Source of the DNA: Candidatus Yonathbacteria bacterium
Lineage (GTDB): Bacteria; Patescibacteriota; Minisyncoccia; Phycocordibacterales; UBA1550
Reading direction: 5' to 3'
Assembly: GCA_016201355.1 (NCBI GenBank)
Contig: JACQCY010000050.1
Span: 1 to 6,245 of the forward strand
DNA: 6,245 nucleotides
In this document: in pieces, positions 4,988 to 6,245 of the stretch
Layout of the letters: the number at the start of each line of letters is the position of its first letter
How positions within the stretch are numbered: the stretch's first letter is position 1
Translations under genes and position numbers: made by a program
The notes under the pieces: model-generated
What the model was told of the DNA's origin: nothing
Databases searched by the model: none
The model's input: the letters and a program-made list of their open reading frames with translations, nothing else

Positions 4988-5740
4988 ATGATACGCTTTT
5001 CTGGTAATCACATGGAACATGATTTAATAACAATAAGGGAAGCCGCAACGGCATTAGATGTGTCTATTGATACATTGAGGCGGTGGGATGAAAGCGGGCG
5101 ATTTCCTTCAGTAAGGAATACCCCTTTAGGGCATCGTTATTATTCCAAAAAAGCTGTAGAGATTTATTTGAGCGATCTGTTAAAATTGGCGATAGGATGG
5201 ATTTCTGATGGAGAAGAAATTCCAACTCATTTTTATTGTAAAGATAGCTCTATTTTTCAGGTTCGTCTTTCAAAAATGCAGGACGAGCTTGGCGCGGTCA
5301 ATGATGAGGAACTTAAAAAATTTTTCCCGCTTGTTGTAGCCGTTGCCGGCGAGATTGGAGATAATTCGTTCAGCCACAATCTTGGCACATGGCCGGATGT
5401 CCCGGGGATATTTTTCGGCTATGACCTGAACAAAAGACAAGTTGTGCTGGCTGATCGTGGTCAAGGAGTTTTGCAAACATTGAAACGAGTGAGACCCGAA
5501 CTTTTGGACGACAAACAGGCGCTCAAGGTCGCCTTTACCGAGATCGTTTCAGGGAGGGCTCCGGAGGAAAGGGGAAATGGTTTGAAGTTTGTGAAGCGGG
5601 TTGTGACGAAAAGTTTATTGGGACTTTTCTTTCAATCGGGGAGCGCTCAGCTGGAGCTTGAGAGAGGGGTCTCGGAAGACCTGCATATCAAACAAGCACA
5701 AAAGTATTATCGAGGATGTCTTGCCTCCATTACCTTTTAA
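4988..5740 (+). CDS. HTH (MerR/excisionase-like) fused to GHKL ATPase domain
   Basis: The 250-residue protein begins with a helix-turn-helix of the MerR/excisionase type (residues 11-61). ITIREAATALDVSIDTLRRW is followed by a GHRYYSKKAVEIYL wing. After a ~45-residue linker comes a GHKL (histidine-kinase-like ATPase) domain. The N box is GEIGDNSFSHN (121-131, with E122, D125 and N126), the G1 box is ADRGQG (155-160) and the G2 box is ERGNGL (194-199). No phospho-acceptor histidine domain or membrane segment is seen. It therefore resembles serine-kinase anti-sigma factors (SpoIIAB/RsbW type) more than a sensor kinase. The STAS-like gene 13 nt downstream supports that reading. Start: ATG 4988, or ATG 5012 (eight residues shorter, directly before the HTH); neither has a ribosome site. 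Ligand and target promoters are unknown. Confidence 0.82.
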   Translation: MIRFSGNHMEHDLITIREAATALDVSIDTLRRWDESGRFPSVRNTPLGHRYYSKKAVEIYLSDLLKLAIGWISDGEEIPTHFYCKDSSIFQVRLSKMQDELGAVNDEELKKFFPLVVAVAGEIGDNSFSHNLGTWPDVPGIFFGYDLNKRQVVLADRGQGVLQTLKRVRPELLDDKQALKVAFTEIVSGRAPEERGNGLKFVKRVVTKSLLGLFFQSGSAQLELERGVSEDLHIKQAQKYYRGCLASITF

Positions 5741-5753
5741 TTTAAAATTAAAT

Positions 5754-6044
5754 ATGAAAATAGCTTTAAAAAAATTTGGGACCATTCTTACTTCTCGGCA
5801 ATCGGGGAAGGAGGCTTTTGCCGCATTCGGACCATCTCTTCAGGGGGTTTCAAGTGGTGAAAGTATCGAGGTTGATTTTGAGGGAGTCATCACACTCGCA
5901 CCTTCGTGGGGAGATGAGTTCTTGACACCGTTAGTCGAAAAGTACAATGGGAATGTTGTTTTGAAAAATACAGGGAATCCCTCGGTCGAAGCCACACTGG
6001 ATATTTTAGAAGAGGTGAGCAAGACAAAATTTCGCGTTGAATAA
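5754..6044 (+). CDS. STAS-like DUF4325 protein
   Basis: The 96-residue protein matches the STAS-like DUF4325 family. MKIALKKFGTILTSRQSGKE opens the fold, followed by IEVDFEGVITLAPSWGDEFLTPL (about residues 38-60). This is the family's acidic beta strand and the PSxxDE helix start, with the serine in the region where anti-sigma-factor antagonists are phosphorylated. Then comes a VVLKNTGNP strand and a C-terminal helix. DUF4325 genes often sit next to GHKL ATPase genes, as here. By analogy with SpoIIAA/SpoIIAB, it could bind or be phosphorylated by the upstream ATPase and so switch its DNA binding; this is inference. The ATG at 5754 is 13 nt after the upstream stop, with no Shine-Dalgarno. The frame extends further upstream, but those codons overlap the ATPase gene and do not look like the family. 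Confidence 0.85.
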   Translation: MKIALKKFGTILTSRQSGKEAFAAFGPSLQGVSSGESIEVDFEGVITLAPSWGDEFLTPLVEKYNGNVVLKNTGNPSVEATLDILEEVSKTKFRVE

Positions 6045-6046
6045 TT

Positions 6047-6136
6047 ATTCAGGCAACCTATGGCTCCGTCCTTAACTCTTGGTTCCTCTGGGACCCGAAG
6101 AATTTGTATACGAAGGAGGCATTGAAGACTGAATAG
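6047..6136 (+). pseudogene. Orphan C-terminal fragment of a DUF4015 gene
   Basis: Read from ATT at 6047, the sequence encodes IQATYGSVLNSWFLWDPKN and on to LYTKEALKTE, then TAG. It matches the last 29 residues of the intact gene (4815-4904) at 25 of 29 residues without gaps. At the DNA level 67 of 90 bases agree, and most differences are in third positions. The fragment was therefore once under protein-level selection and is not a recent copy. Nothing upstream in this frame belongs to the enzyme: homology begins 3 nt after the DUF4325 stop codon. It is the remnant of a second DUF4015 paralog whose body is missing. Confidence 0.88.
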
Positions 6137-6245
6137 AATATAGAATATGGAATTTGGAATTTGAATATAGAGAGGGAAGCGAGATGAGAATAAGAAGAAT
6201 ATTGCAGGAGATGTTTTGTAGAAATATGACACGGTGATTACTCAT
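6137..6245. other. AT-rich tail of the window, no gene seen
   Basis: Short purine-rich repeats such as GAATATAGAATATGGAATT (6132-6150) and GGAATTTGAATATAG dominate up to about 6170. A 17-codon frame from the ATG at 6184 has no family features. No terminator or promoter stands out. Confidence 0.4.

Noticed and set aside
6184..6237. A 17-codon open frame near the window end
   Set aside because: It is too short, lacks family features and sits in purine-rich low-complexity sequence.

Overview
The window looks like a piece of a Candidate Phyla Radiation (Patescibacteria) genome, most likely Parcubacteria-like. The signs are a 16S rRNA gene interrupted by a LAGLIDADG-encoding intron and a further AT-rich insertion, almost no Shine-Dalgarno sequences, small AT-rich palindromic repeats scattered in and between genes, and a 16S gene not followed by 23S. 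The phylum assignment is inference, since no tree could be built here.

Layout. Bases 1-616 are the 3' half of the 16S gene (starting near E. coli position 923), with a 147-nt insertion in helix 40 (234-380). A ~937-nt intron (617-1553) splits the decoding-site strand after E. coli position 1399 and encodes a single-motif LAGLIDADG endonuclease (1005-1439). Exon 2 (1554-1683) carries the end of h44, h45 and the 3' tail. In a gap-free alignment that tail lacks the CCUCC anti-Shine-Dalgarno. The 16S trailer (1684-1995) is full of inverted repeats and ends at a perfect 18-bp bidirectional terminator hairpin (1996-2035). No 23S gene follows.

A strong extended -10 promoter overlaps the end of that terminator. 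It drives a 115-aa predicted single-pass membrane protein (2097-2444) with the only consensus Shine-Dalgarno in the window. Its transcript is tiled almost end to end with long perfect hairpins, three of them 24 nt long with 10-bp stems and 4-nt loops, and it ends at its own terminator (2467-2503). tRNA-Ile(GAU) follows at 2539-2612, then rsmI (2649-3389), whose frame carries a clean 36-nt palindromic insertion. RsmI methylates C1402 of 16S rRNA, two bases past the start of exon 2. Next is a two-gene unit: a 78-aa membrane protein with a CxxC motif (3435-3671) and a DUF4015-type putative glycoside hydrolase with an N-terminal membrane anchor (3675-4904).

The right end holds a compact regulatory module. 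Three copies of TGCATAGRTTR at 20-21 bp spacing (4929-4980) overlap a promoter. They lie upstream of a MerR/excisionase-type HTH fused to a GHKL (HATPase) domain (4988-5740) and a STAS-like DUF4325 protein (5754-6044). This resembles an anti-sigma kinase/antagonist pair in which the kinase-like subunit carries its own DNA-binding domain. The module is bracketed by two copies of the last 29 codons of the DUF4015 gene: the intact gene's tail (4815-4904) and an orphan fragment (6047-6136). It therefore lies at a paralogous-duplication or insertion site. The last ~110 bases hold AT-rich, repeat-like sequence and no supportable gene.
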